A stretch of 25,693 nucleotides of DNA from an uncultured Collinsella sp. (GCA_900546105.1 URBP01000021.1:1-25693); one strand, 5' to 3'; positions 6,451-13,888 are shown, counted from the stretch's first letter. The notes: generated from the sequence alone by a model not told the origin. Translations and numbers: made by a program.

Positions 6451-7329
6451 CTACAGGTTCATGTTGCCGTGGATGTAGGGGGTGACCTCGGGGGAGATGT
6501 GGCCGCAGCCTAGGTCGCGCAGCGCGGACTCGATAGCGGCGGGCAGCGGGGTCTTGCCCTTGTCGTCGACGGCGGTACCGCCGAGGGCGGCAATCTTTGC
6601 GACATCTGCGGGAGCGGCCTCGATATGCATGCAGCCGCCGATCAAGCGCGTGCGTACCTGTGCCAGATCAAGATCGTGCAGGTAATCCTCGCAGGCGCGG
6701 ATTAAATCGACCTTCTCGCGCGTAAGTTCCTCGCCCGTGGGGACGCGCGTGGCAAGGCAGGCTCCCGCCGGCAGGTTCCAAACGGGATAGCCCCATGCGC
6801 GAAGCAGCTCGCGCTCTTCGTCCTTGGTAAAGCCGACCTCCATAAGAGGGGAGCGCACGCCGAGCTCTTCCGCAGCACGCATGCCGGGGCGGTAGTCACC
6901 GCGATCGCTTGCATTGCTGCCATCGATGACGGTGGGAAAGCCGAGCGACTTGGCGTGGTTGACGATAGCGGTAAAGCCGGCGCGCTTACAGTGGTAGCAG
7001 CGGTCGGCATCGTTGCAGGCTACCTGGGGGAGCTGCAGCTGATCGACCGAAAGATTGAGCACGGGGAGCTTAAAATGCGGTCCCTCATCGGTTTGCCCGT
7101 CAACGGACCGTTCAAACGAAGCCTGCTCGGGTGTGCCGATGAGCGGCGTGGTGAGATGGACGAGGAGGGTATTGGTAGGCATGATGCGGGCGCATACGGC
7201 GGCCAAAAAGCTGCTGTCAACGCCGCCGGAAAACCCGATAGCCACGCGCCCGTATGCCAAAAGCAGCTGTTCGAGCGCCGATAGCTTGTCTTGAAGCTCC
7301 TCTGCGGGTGCCGTGGTGTCTAAAATCAT
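6451..7329 (-). CDS. larE: LarE-type ATP-dependent sulfur transferase, three-cysteine form
   Basis: LarE (292 residues) inserts sulfur into pyridinium-3,5-bisdicarboxylate mononucleotide on the way to the nickel-pincer cofactor of lactate racemase and related enzymes. The PP-loop SGGVDSS (34-40) marks ATP adenylation. The segment DRCYHCK puts Cys111 and Cys114 in a CxxC pair, and PAGACLATR places Cys191 at the position of the sacrificial Cys176 of Lactobacillus plantarum LarE. The presence of all three is characteristic of the LarE branch thought to carry a [4Fe-4S] cluster and recycle sulfur rather than sacrifice a cysteine. AAGGA lies 7 bases before ATG 7329. No larA, larB or larC gene is in this window, so the partner genes must be elsewhere. 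Confidence 0.88.
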   Translation of the reverse strand: MILDTTAPAEELQDKLSALEQLLLAYGRVAIGFSGGVDSSFLAAVCARIMPTNTLLVHLTTPLIGTPEQASFERSVDGQTDEGPHFKLPVLNLSVDQLQLPQVACNDADRCYHCKRAGFTAIVNHAKSLGFPTVIDGSNASDRGDYRPGMRAAEELGVRSPLMEVGFTKDEERELLRAWGYPVWNLPAGACLATRVPTGEELTREKVDLIRACEDYLHDLDLAQVRTRLIGGCMHIEAAPADVAKIAALGGTAVDDKGKTPLPAAIESALRDLGCGHISPEVTPYIHGNMNL

Positions 7330-7363
7330 GAAACGATCCTTATCGTTGAGTACTCGGTCGAAA

Positions 7364-7391
7364 ACTATAATCCTACTGGACTGCTTGTCAT
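7364..7391 (-). promoter_or_regulatory. Possible larE promoter
   Basis: On the minus strand ATGACA, a 16-bp spacer and TATAGT (complement of 7364-7369) lie about 35 bases before the larE start. The -35 box overlaps a TTGTCA on the plus strand (7385-7390) that may serve the divergent HAD gene. Confidence 0.4.
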
Positions 7392-7425
7392 AAGACTTCT
7401 ATCTATGTAACGAAAGTGCAATATG

Positions 7426-7442
7426 GTATATACGTTATATAC
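7426..7442. promoter_or_regulatory. Perfect palindrome upstream of the HAD gene
   Basis: GTATATA (7426-7432), CGT, TATATAC (7436-7442) is a perfect 7-3-7 inverted repeat, about 60 bases before the HAD start and 97 bases before larE on the other side. The AT-rich form suggests an operator for a small dimeric regulator such as the GntR/YtrA type. The binding protein is unknown. Confidence 0.45.
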
Positions 7443-7502
7443 AAGTTGCCAAATGCGGTAGAGTTTCGGCAATGCGACAGCGAGAGTCGATGGGGGACCG
7501 AT

Positions 7503-8153
7503 ATGATCAAGGCTGTTATTTTTGACATGGACGGAACGCTGGTCGATACCGAGCGTCTGGGCATCAAGGCATGGAAAGCGCCCGCTGCTGAGCTGGGTGT
7601 CGCGATTGATGAAGCGCTGATCCATCAGTTTATCGGTCGCACGCTGCCCGATGTCATGGACATCCTTGAGGCGCATTACGGCAGCAGAGAAACCGCCGAG
7701 GCGCTCTATCATCGCCACAAGGAGATTCGCGACGAGATGGTCAAGACCGACCTGGAGCTTAAGGCCGGCGCCGCCGAGTGCATAGACGAGCTGCTGGCTG
7801 CGGGCTATCACGTGGGCCTTGCGACGTCATCGCGCCATGTCACGGCAGAACGCAACCTTAAGATGGTCGGCCTCTTTGACAAGTTTGAAACGGTGACCTG
7901 CGGCGAGGACGTCGTGCACGGCAAGCCCGACCCCGAGATGTATCTGCTTGCCTGCGAGCGCGCGGGCTTTGCTCCCGAGGAATGTGCCGTGGTCGAGGAT
8001 TCGCGCAACGGCTGCGTCTCGGGTATCACGGCGGGTTGCCATGTCTTTGCCGTCCCCGATATCGTGCCGCTTCCGCAGGACGTGGTGGACGGCTGCGAGG
8101 CGGTGCTCGATACGCTATTCGATCTGATGGCGGCGGTCAAGGCCGTGCGCTAG
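7503..8153 (+). CDS. HAD-family hydrolase (beta-phosphoglucomutase/phosphatase-like)
   Basis: This 216-residue protein belongs to the haloacid dehalogenase superfamily with a helical cap. Motif I is FDMDGT with nucleophile Asp8 and acid/base Asp10. Motif II is the SSR stretch after LATS, the conserved Lys is in HGKPDPEMY, and motif IV is VVEDSRNG. The layout matches the beta-phosphoglucomutase-like and sugar-phosphatase group. The substrate cannot be decided from the sequence. ATG 7503 is preceded by a GGGGG run (7492-7496), and homologues start at MIKAVIFDMDG, so the in-frame extension upstream is not used. It ends with its own terminator and is a single-gene unit, divergent from larE. Confidence 0.9.
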   Translation: MIKAVIFDMDGTLVDTERLGIKAWKAPAAELGVAIDEALIHQFIGRTLPDVMDILEAHYGSRETAEALYHRHKEIRDEMVKTDLELKAGAAECIDELLAAGYHVGLATSSRHVTAERNLKMVGLFDKFETVTCGEDVVHGKPDPEMYLLACERAGFAPEECAVVEDSRNGCVSGITAGCHVFAVPDIVPLPQDVVDGCEAVLDTLFDLMAAVKAVR

Positions 8154-8186
8154 CGTTTGCACCCGAGCCATTTCAATAACATTTTA

Positions 8187-8228
8187 AAGATGCGGTCAAC
8201 TGCTCAGCGCAGGTGGCCGTATCTTTTT
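8187..8228 (+). terminator. Intrinsic terminator after the HAD gene
   Basis: AAGATGCGGTCA (8187-8198) pairs with TGGCCGTATCTT (8214-8225) over 12 bp with two wobble pairs, followed by a T-run. Confidence 0.8.
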
Positions 8229-8310
8229 ATTTGGGAGCTTTTTCAATCAAAAACTACCGTTTACCGTCTAATAACAACCGCTCACAGGAACAAGGTTGAC
8301 TCATATTGAA

Positions 8311-8359
8311 ATTGCAACGGTTCAAATAATAATGAAAACTGTAAATGAACCGCTTCAAT
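8311..8359 (+). promoter_or_regulatory. Twin LacI-type operators before the rhamnose operon
   Basis: Two near-palindromes centred on CG are seen: TTGCAACGGTTCAA (8312-8325) and ATGAACCGCTTCAA (8345-8358). Their centres are 33 bp apart, about three helical turns. Both contain CGNTTCAA, also found at 13676-13689 directly before the nearby LacI-family gene. TTGACT (8296-8301) and TTGAAA (8307-8312) are candidate -35 boxes, but no single promoter stands out. The ribosome site GGGGAGAG follows near 8362. Confidence 0.65.
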
Positions 8360-8372
8360 AAGGGGAGAGCAC

Positions 8373-9857
8373 ATGGAGAGTCGCATCGAGTCCAAGCATT
8401 ACGCAGCGGTCGATATCGGTGCCTCGAGCGGTCGCGTTCTTGCTGGCTGGGTCGAGGACAGCAAGATGTCCTACCAGGAGGTCTATCGCTTCGATAACGA
8501 GCAGAAGCGCGTAGGCGGTCACGACTGCTGGGACGTTGAGGCTCTGTTCGACCATGTTGTCGCAGGCCTGCGCGCCGTTGAGGATCAGACCGGACAGGCT
8601 CCGGCCACCATCGGTATCGATACCTGGGGCGTTGATTTCGTGCTGCTCGACGAGCACAACAAGATCGTCGGCGATGCGGTTGCCTACCGCGATGCCCGCA
8701 CTGACGGCATCTACGAAGTTGCCGACCAAATTATGGATCCGGCCGAGGTCTATGCCCGTACCGGCATTCAGCGTCAGCCCTTCAACACGCTCTATCAGCT
8801 GCTCGCCCTCAAGAACGAGCATCCCGAGCAGCTCGAGGCAGCTCGCACCTTCCTGATGATCCCGGACTATCTCAACTGGCGTCTGACCGGCATCAAGGCC
8901 AACGAGTACACCAACGCGAGCACTACCGGTATGCTCGATGCCGAGAAGTGCACGTGGGACACCGAGATCCTTTCGCGCTTTGGTATTCCCCAGGGCATCT
9001 TCCTGGAGCCGACCATGCCCAGCGCCGTGCTCGGTGAGCTCACGGCCGACATCTCCGAGAAGATCGGCTACTCCGCGACCGTTGTGTTGCCCGCCACGCA
9101 CGACACCGGCTCTGCCTTCCTGGCCGTACCCGCCAAGGATGACAATGCCGTCTATATCTCGAGCGGCACATGGAGCCTGCTGGGCGTTGAGAACCAGCAC
9201 GCCATCACCAACGAGCTCGCTCGCAAGCAGAACTTTACCAACGAGGGCGGCTACCTCAAGCGTTACCGTTTCCTCAAGAACATCATGGGCTTGTGGATGA
9301 ACCAATCCGTCCGCCGCGAGATCAACGGCGTCGACTATGTCGAGGGCAAGACCTCGCACAAGGCTCTCATGGATCATAAGGTTGGCTTTGACGAGCTCCG
9401 CACGCTCTGCCGCGAGGCCGAGCCCTTCGAGGCGTATGTCGATGTCGACGACGACCGTTTCCTGGCTCCCGACTCCATGATCCAGGAGATTAAGCAGGCC
9501 TGCGCCGAGGGCGGCGAGCCGGTTCCGCAGACCGTGGGCGAGATCATGCGCACCAACTACTGCAGCCTGTCCCGCTCGTATGCCAAGGCCATCGGGGGCC
9601 TGCGCGAGCTTTCGGGCCACGACTACACGAGCATCAACATCGTGGGCGGCGGCTGCCAGGATTACTACCTCAACCAGATGACGGCCGACACCTGCGGGCT
9701 TCCCGTGTTCGCCGGCCCCATCGAGGGCACCTGCATCGGCAACTTTATCGTGCAGATGATCGCCGGCGGCGATTTTACCGACCTGGCCGATGCCCGCGCC
9801 TGCGTTGCCCGCTCCTTCGATGTCAAGCGCATCGACCCCAAGGACGCCCAGGCCTAA
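8373..9857 (+). CDS. rhaB: Rhamnulokinase
   Basis: RhaB phosphorylates L-rhamnulose to L-rhamnulose 1-phosphate in the cytoplasm, the second step of rhamnose breakdown. The 494-residue protein has the FGGY kinase fold: an N-terminal phosphate-binding segment DIGASSGRVL (14-23), the rhamnulokinase-typical TIGIDTWGVDFVLLD, QPFNTLYQL, and ATHDTGSAF with Asp244 at the position of the catalytic base. GTWSLLG and the C-terminal adenosine motif VGGGCQDYYLNQMTAD complete the kinase pattern. ATG 8373 follows GGGGAGAG. It is the first gene of the operon, about 200 bp before rhaD. The LacI-type sites just upstream indicate carbohydrate-dependent repression. Confidence 0.95.
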   Translation: MESRIESKHYAAVDIGASSGRVLAGWVEDSKMSYQEVYRFDNEQKRVGGHDCWDVEALFDHVVAGLRAVEDQTGQAPATIGIDTWGVDFVLLDEHNKIVGDAVAYRDARTDGIYEVADQIMDPAEVYARTGIQRQPFNTLYQLLALKNEHPEQLEAARTFLMIPDYLNWRLTGIKANEYTNASTTGMLDAEKCTWDTEILSRFGIPQGIFLEPTMPSAVLGELTADISEKIGYSATVVLPATHDTGSAFLAVPAKDDNAVYISSGTWSLLGVENQHAITNELARKQNFTNEGGYLKRYRFLKNIMGLWMNQSVRREINGVDYVEGKTSHKALMDHKVGFDELRTLCREAEPFEAYVDVDDDRFLAPDSMIQEIKQACAEGGEPVPQTVGEIMRTNYCSLSRSYAKAIGGLRELSGHDYTSINIVGGGCQDYYLNQMTADTCGLPVFAGPIEGTCIGNFIVQMIAGGDFTDLADARACVARSFDVKRIDPKDAQA

Positions 9858-9956
9858 ACGAGCGCGGGGCCCGCCCCGACTCACCTTTTACCTACCCCCA
9901 GCCCCGCGCGCGGCAAGCGACTTCTGCCGGGCGCGAGCGGCTCTCTCCGATGACAT

Positions 9957-9995
9957 GCGGCGCGGAGGCCCTACACGAACCATGCTCCGCGCCGC
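9957..9995 (+). other. Intercistronic hairpin between rhaB and rhaD
   Basis: GCGGCGCGGAG (9957-9967) and CTCCGCGCCGC (9985-9995) form a perfect 11-bp GC-rich stem with a 17-base loop. A weak T-run appears only 20 bases later (10016-10020), so strong termination is unlikely. It probably affects mRNA processing, stability or partial attenuation inside the operon. The 200-bp spacer contains no gene. Confidence 0.65.
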
Positions 9996-10056
9996 CGTCA
10001 ATCGGCTTACCTAAGTTTTTCAATTGGACCTGCGGGTCCCGGAGAGGAGACAAACA

Positions 10057-10887
10057 ATGGCAATGGAAGATCTGGCGTTTATCAAGGGCTTCTGCCGCTT
10101 GTGCGATGACGGCTTTAAGCAGGGCTGGCATGAGCGCAACGGCGGCAACCTCACCTACCGCATGACCGACGAGGAGGTTGCCGAGGCCAAGCCGTTCTTT
10201 GAGGAGCCTCGCGAGTGGGTCAAGATGGGCGTGCGCGGCGAGAATCTTGCCGGCCAGTACTTTGTGAGCACCGGCTCGGGCAAGTATATGCGCAATGTCC
10301 TGGAGGATCCGTATGCCAACATCGGCATCGTCGAGATCAACGAGACCGGCGACGCCTTCCGCATTGTGTGGGGCCTTGCCAACGGCGCCCGTCCGACCAG
10401 TGAGTTCGAGAGCCACTATATGAACCACTGTGTCGCCGCCGCCCGTACCGATGGCGCCGACCGGGTGATTTACCACGCTCACACCCCCGGCATCATCGAG
10501 ATGTCCTTCGTGGTGCCGCTGGAGGACCGTGCCTTCACCCGTATCCTGTGGCAGATGATGACCGAGTGCGTCGTCGTCTTCCCGACCGGTGTGGGCGTTG
10601 TGCCCTGGATGGTCCCGGGTGGCCCGGCCATCGCCGAGGCGAGCTCCGAGCTCATGAAGACCTACGACACCATCGTCTGGGCTCACCACGGCCTGTTCGC
10701 CGCCGGCCCCGACTTTGACACGACCTTTGGCCTGGCTCACACCGTCGAGAAGGCCGCCGAGATCTACCTGGCCGCGCGTGCCGCCAACGGTGGTTCGGAT
10801 GACTTTCTTAACAAGATTAGCGACAAGGGCCTCAGGGACACCTGCCGCGACTTCGGTATCAAGATCAACGAGACATTTGTTGACTAG
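10057..10887 (+). CDS. rhaD: Rhamnulose-1-phosphate aldolase
   Basis: RhaD is a zinc class II aldolase that splits L-rhamnulose 1-phosphate into dihydroxyacetone phosphate and L-lactaldehyde. The 276-residue length matches the 274 of the E. coli enzyme. Glu116 in PTSEFESH, His140 and His142 in YHAHTPG and His211 in WAHHGLF line up with the E. coli catalytic Glu117 and zinc ligands His141, His143 and His212. NGGNLTYR and STGSGKYMRN form the phosphate-binding region. ATG 10057 follows GGAGAGGAGA. It sits between the kinase and isomerase-family genes, each spacer holding a strong hairpin. Confidence 0.95.
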   Translation: MAMEDLAFIKGFCRLCDDGFKQGWHERNGGNLTYRMTDEEVAEAKPFFEEPREWVKMGVRGENLAGQYFVSTGSGKYMRNVLEDPYANIGIVEINETGDAFRIVWGLANGARPTSEFESHYMNHCVAAARTDGADRVIYHAHTPGIIEMSFVVPLEDRAFTRILWQMMTECVVVFPTGVGVVPWMVPGGPAIAEASSELMKTYDTIVWAHHGLFAAGPDFDTTFGLAHTVEKAAEIYLAARAANGGSDDFLNKISDKGLRDTCRDFGIKINETFVD

Positions 10888-10899
10888 TAGGTAAGAAAA

Positions 10900-10940
10900 A
10901 CGGCGGTTCCGGTTGCTGGGGGGCTCGTGGAAACCGCCGT
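10900..10940 (+). other. Intercistronic hairpin between rhaD and the isomerase gene
   Basis: ACGGCGGTT (10900-10908) pairs perfectly with AACCGCCGT (10932-10940), extended by CC/GG across a one-base bulge. The loop is about 18 bases and no T-run follows. It lies 12 bases after the rhaD stop and resembles the hairpin after rhaB in position and strength. Confidence 0.65.
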
Positions 10941-11013
10941 CATATCGCTGCTGATCTGATAACCGCCGCGCCCGCTTGCTTGCAAACATCAACTTTTCTC
11001 ATGGGAGGAAATC

Positions 11014-12441
11014 ATGCTCGTTAACACCAAGGCCAAGGTTGGCGTCTTCTCTATCGCCCTCGGTGCCTATCTTCCGCAGTTCCCACAGCTCGTTCCCAAT
11101 TTTGAGCAGCAGTACGAGGACTTTAAGGCCACGCTGCCCACGACTGTCGAGCTTATCGACGGCGGTATGGTGACCACCAAGGAGCAGGCCCAGGTCGCTG
11201 GCGACAAGTTCCGCGCCGAGGACGTCGACCTGGTTATCCTGCAGATGCTCACCTATGCCACGAGCTACAACGTGCTGCCGGTCGTGCGCGACCTGGACGT
11301 GCCCGTCGTCGTGGTCAACGTGCAGAAGAAGGCCCAGCCCGACTACGCCAACACCGACATCCCCACGTGGCTGGGCGATCTGTACGCCTGCGGCGCCCCT
11401 GGCGAGGTCGTGGCCGACCTTAACCGTGCCGGCAAGCGTCATGCCGTCGTGACCGGCGTTGTCGAGGGTGGCGACCCGGCTGTGGCCGAACAGCTCGAGC
11501 AGTGGTGCCGTGCCGCACAGGTGCGTCGTCGCCTGCGTCGCACCAACATTGCCCAGATCGGCCGTCCGTACCCGGGCATGATGGACCTCTACATCGACGA
11601 GACTAACCTCTACAATCGTCTGGGCCTCTACACCAAGCAGTTTGACTGGGAGAAGATGTGGGCCATCGCCGACAACATCGACGACCAGGCTGCCGTGGAC
11701 GCCAAGGCCGCCGAGATTCTCGACACCTTCGACGTCGAGGGCGGCGCCAAGGTCACCGACGAGCCCATCCAGGAGATGGCCAAGTACGTCGTCGCCTTTG
11801 AGCAGTGGGTCAAGGACGAGGAGATCGGCTTGGTCGCCAGCCACTACGACGGCTATGCCAAGGGTCAGGCCGGCGTGCTCGACTCCATGCTCATCCCGGC
11901 GTTCTCCATGCTCATCAAGCAGGGCACGAGCTGCGCGGTCGAGGGCGATATGAAGGTCGCCATTGCCATGAGCATCCTCAAGACCATCTCTGGCACCGGC
12001 CAGCTTTCCGAGATGTATTCCATCGACTTTCCCGAGGATATCGTCATCATCGGTCACTCCGGCTCTGGCGATGCCGACATCTCGACTGCCAAGAAGCCGA
12101 CGCTCAAGGTCGTCCCCGTGTTCCACGGTAAGACCGGCGGCGGCTACCTCACCCAGTTCTATCCCGGCCACGGCACTATCACCTTCCTGGGCATCACGCA
12201 GGACGGTGACGGCAACTTTAAGTTTGTGGTTGCCGAGGGCGAGAACGTCGACGGCCCGATCTTTACCTTCGGTGACACCAACATGCGCATGAAGTTCTCG
12301 ATCGGTGCCCGTGAGTTCATGGACCGCTGGAACGAGACGGGCCCGACCCACCACATGGCCGCCTGCCTGGGCAGCCAGACCGACACGATCCTCAAGGTCG
12401 CCAAGATCCTGAACGTGCCTGTGGACGTTGTCTGCCGCTAG
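11014..12441 (+). CDS. L-arabinose/L-fucose isomerase-family protein, probable rhamnose isomerase of the operon
   Basis: This 475-residue protein belongs to the AraA/FucI sugar isomerase superfamily, which interconverts aldoses and ketoses with a divalent metal. The four metal-binding and catalytic positions of E. coli AraA (Glu306, Glu333, His350, His450) are matched by Glu310 (AVEGDMK), Glu333 (LSEMYSIDF), His348 (IIGHSGSGD) and His447 (PTHHMA). It is about 25 residues shorter than AraA and clearly divergent. The operon has a kinase and an aldolase for rhamnulose but no RhaA or RhaI, so I infer that this protein converts L-rhamnose to L-rhamnulose. An alternative is that it acts on L-fucose or arabinose and rhaA lies elsewhere. 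GGGAGGA precedes ATG 11014. A terminator follows. Confidence 0.82.
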   Translation: MLVNTKAKVGVFSIALGAYLPQFPQLVPNFEQQYEDFKATLPTTVELIDGGMVTTKEQAQVAGDKFRAEDVDLVILQMLTYATSYNVLPVVRDLDVPVVVVNVQKKAQPDYANTDIPTWLGDLYACGAPGEVVADLNRAGKRHAVVTGVVEGGDPAVAEQLEQWCRAAQVRRRLRRTNIAQIGRPYPGMMDLYIDETNLYNRLGLYTKQFDWEKMWAIADNIDDQAAVDAKAAEILDTFDVEGGAKVTDEPIQEMAKYVVAFEQWVKDEEIGLVASHYDGYAKGQAGVLDSMLIPAFSMLIKQGTSCAVEGDMKVAIAMSILKTISGTGQLSEMYSIDFPEDIVIIGHSGSGDADISTAKKPTLKVVPVFHGKTGGGYLTQFYPGHGTITFLGITQDGDGNFKFVVAEGENVDGPIFTFGDTNMRMKFSIGAREFMDRWNETGPTHHMAACLGSQTDTILKVAKILNVPVDVVCR

Positions 12442-12480
12442 CTGTGTTCTGCCGTTCTAACTTCGGCTGAAACGATAGGG

Positions 12481-12518
12481 AAGAGCCCAACAAGTGTTTG
12501 CTTGTCGGGCTCTTTTTT
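12481..12518 (+). terminator. Intrinsic terminator of the rhamnose operon
   Basis: AAGAGCCC (12481-12488) plus ACAAG pairs with CTTGT plus GGGCTCTT (12507-12514), with one mismatch and a 6-base loop, followed by a run of Ts to 12518. A weaker TTCTGCCG/CGGCTGAA stem-loop (12447-12471) precedes it, right after the stop codon. Confidence 0.88.
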
Positions 12519-12552
12519 GTTCGGCGATGGATTGGATTGTTGGGGAAAGATG

Positions 12553-13665
12553 CTACAGGTAGGCGCCCAGGTTGATGGCGGTGGCTTCGGCCTGGCTGCT
12601 TGCCTGAGTGCTGGCACGCTCGAGCAAGAACGGCCGCACGAGCTCTTGGCGGTTGATGTCCTCGATGGCCGTGACCGCGGTGACGGTGCGCGCGGCAGAG
12701 CCGATGCGGACGCGTTTGGTCTTGGCGGCGGGCTTGTTCTCGATCTGCTCCATCAGCAACTGAACGCCTTTGCGGCCAATCTCGTAGCCCGGAGGCGCTA
12801 CTGTGGTCAGTGGGACCGACCCGCTCCAGGCGAGCGGATTGCCGTCGCAGCCTGCCACGCGGACCTGCTCGGGGACGGAGATGCCCTTGTCGATTAACGC
12901 CGAGATAACGCCCGACGCCAGTACGTCGGTCAGGCCGATGACAAAATCGGGGCGCTCGTCCGCGGGGCGCTCGGCGATTTGGGCACCGATGCCGTAGCCG
13001 TCGGCAGCGGTATTCCATTCGCCGGCGTCGATGACTTCGATCTTGATATCGGGGTGCAGGGCAAGGGCCTTGTGAATGCCAAGCACGCGCAGGGTGAGCT
13101 GCATAAATGCTGCTCTGCCCACAACGGTGATATGGTGCGCGCCGCGGGCGATGGCGAGTTCGGCGATAATGCGCCCCTGTGCCTCGTTGTCGGCGGCCAC
13201 GTAATAACCGGGCTCGGAACAGTGGATGTCCAGATGGACGATCGGCACGGGCATCTTGGCCATGGCGGGGTGCCAGTCAGGGGACGCCATGGGCTGAACC
13301 ATGACGCCGGACATCTGCGTGCCCATAAAGTAGCGCAGGTAATGGTCTTCGAGAATGTCGTCGTTGTCGGCGTTGGCGATGAGCAAGTCATAGCCGTGCT
13401 TGCGCGCCTCGTTGTGGGCACCGCTGGCAATCTGGAGCGAAAAGCCGTGATCGAGACGGGGGAGGACCAGGCCAAAGGACTTGGTGGTGCCGCCGGCCAG
13501 CTGGCGAGCGCTTTGGTTGGGCAGGTAGCCCAAGCGATTGATGGTCTCGTTGATGAGCTTGAGGGTCTCGGGGCGCAGCTTTTCGGGATGGTTGAGCGCG
13601 TTGGACACCGTGCCCAACGAAACCCCGGCCTCGCGCGCGACGTCGCTGATTTTTACCTTTGCCAT
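12553..13665 (-). CDS. LacI-family transcriptional regulator, probable rhamnose operon repressor
   Basis: This 370-residue protein starts with a classical LacI helix-turn-helix (ISDVAREAGVSLGTVSNALN, about 6-25) and hinge (LGYLPNQSARQLAGG), followed by a periplasmic-binding-protein-like sugar-sensing domain (about 60-335). It has about 30 extra residues at the C-terminus rich in Ala, Ser and Gln. It is convergent with the rhamnose operon. AAAGGGG (complement of 13671-13677) precedes ATG 13665. An operator-like sequence with the same CGNTTCAA half as the two sites before rhaB overlaps its leader. I infer that it senses a rhamnose-derived ligand and represses both the operon and itself. The frame continues open far upstream across glmS, but that is an antisense artefact. 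Confidence 0.92.
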   Translation of the reverse strand: MAKVKISDVAREAGVSLGTVSNALNHPEKLRPETLKLINETINRLGYLPNQSARQLAGGTTKSFGLVLPRLDHGFSLQIASGAHNEARKHGYDLLIANADNDDILEDHYLRYFMGTQMSGVMVQPMASPDWHPAMAKMPVPIVHLDIHCSEPGYYVAADNEAQGRIIAELAIARGAHHITVVGRAAFMQLTLRVLGIHKALALHPDIKIEVIDAGEWNTAADGYGIGAQIAERPADERPDFVIGLTDVLASGVISALIDKGISVPEQVRVAGCDGNPLAWSGSVPLTTVAPPGYEIGRKGVQLLMEQIENKPAAKTKRVRIGSAARTVTAVTAIEDINRQELVRPFLLERASTQASSQAEATAINLGAYL

Positions 13666-13675
13666 AGCGGCCCCT

Positions 13676-13689
13676 TTGATGCGTTTCAA
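13676..13689. promoter_or_regulatory. LacI-type operator in the leader of the LacI-family gene
   Basis: TTGATGCGTTTCAA is a CG-centred near-palindrome (5 of 7 positions symmetrical) that ends 11 bases before the start codon and touches the ribosome site. Its right half CGTTTCAA matches the CGNTTCAA of both sites before rhaB. Its position just after the predicted transcription start fits negative autoregulation. Confidence 0.6.
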
Positions 13690-13700
13690 GTACAAGCCAG

Positions 13701-13709
13701 ATTGTAGCA
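13701..13709 (-). promoter_or_regulatory. Extended -10 promoter of the LacI-family gene
   Basis: The minus strand reads TGCTACAAT, an extended -10 element (TGN plus TACAAT), giving a start near 13694. No clear -35 box is seen; the upstream bases belong to the dispersed repeat at 13721. Confidence 0.5.
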
Positions 13710-13715
13710 TCCCAA

Positions 13716-13769
13716 ACCTACCAAAAAGGGACAGGTTTATTTTGGCAGGTTTTATCTGGGGAAACGCCG
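13716..13769 (-). repeat. Dispersed stem-loop repeat, copy B (inverted)
   Basis: Bases 13721-13769 are the exact reverse complement of 6328-6376 (49 bp). The hairpin arms are CCTACCAAAA (about 13716-13725) and TTTTGGCAGG (about 13740-13749), with GGGACAGG in the loop. It lies immediately upstream of the LacI-family promoter, back to back with the related element at 13781. Confidence 0.85.
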
Positions 13770-13780
13770 TTGCCGGCGCG

Positions 13781-13815
13781 ACCACCACGAAGGGGACAGG
13801 CACCTTTGTGGTGGT
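13781..13815. repeat. Stem-loop repeat with GGGGACAGG loop
   Basis: ACCACCACGAAGG (13781-13793) and CCTTTGTGGTGGT (13803-13815) form a 13-bp stem with one wobble pair. The loop is GGACAGGCA. The stem differs completely from that of the neighbouring copy B, yet the GGGACAGG core is in the same place. Confidence 0.75.
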
Positions 13816-13843
13816 TTGGACCGGCTGGACGTGTGTGCATCGG

Positions 13844-13867
13844 GTGGTATCTAAGTTGAGATACCAC
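13844..13867. promoter_or_regulatory. Perfect inverted repeat upstream of glmS
   Basis: GTGGTATCT (13844-13852), AAGTTG, AGATACCAC (13859-13867) is a perfect 9-6-9 palindrome 111 bases before glmS. A related TGGTAT follows at about 13871. It looks like an operator, possibly for a GntR/HutC-type amino-sugar regulator. The regulator is not identified. Confidence 0.5.
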
Positions 13868-13888
13868 TTCTGGTATATCAGCTTTCGC

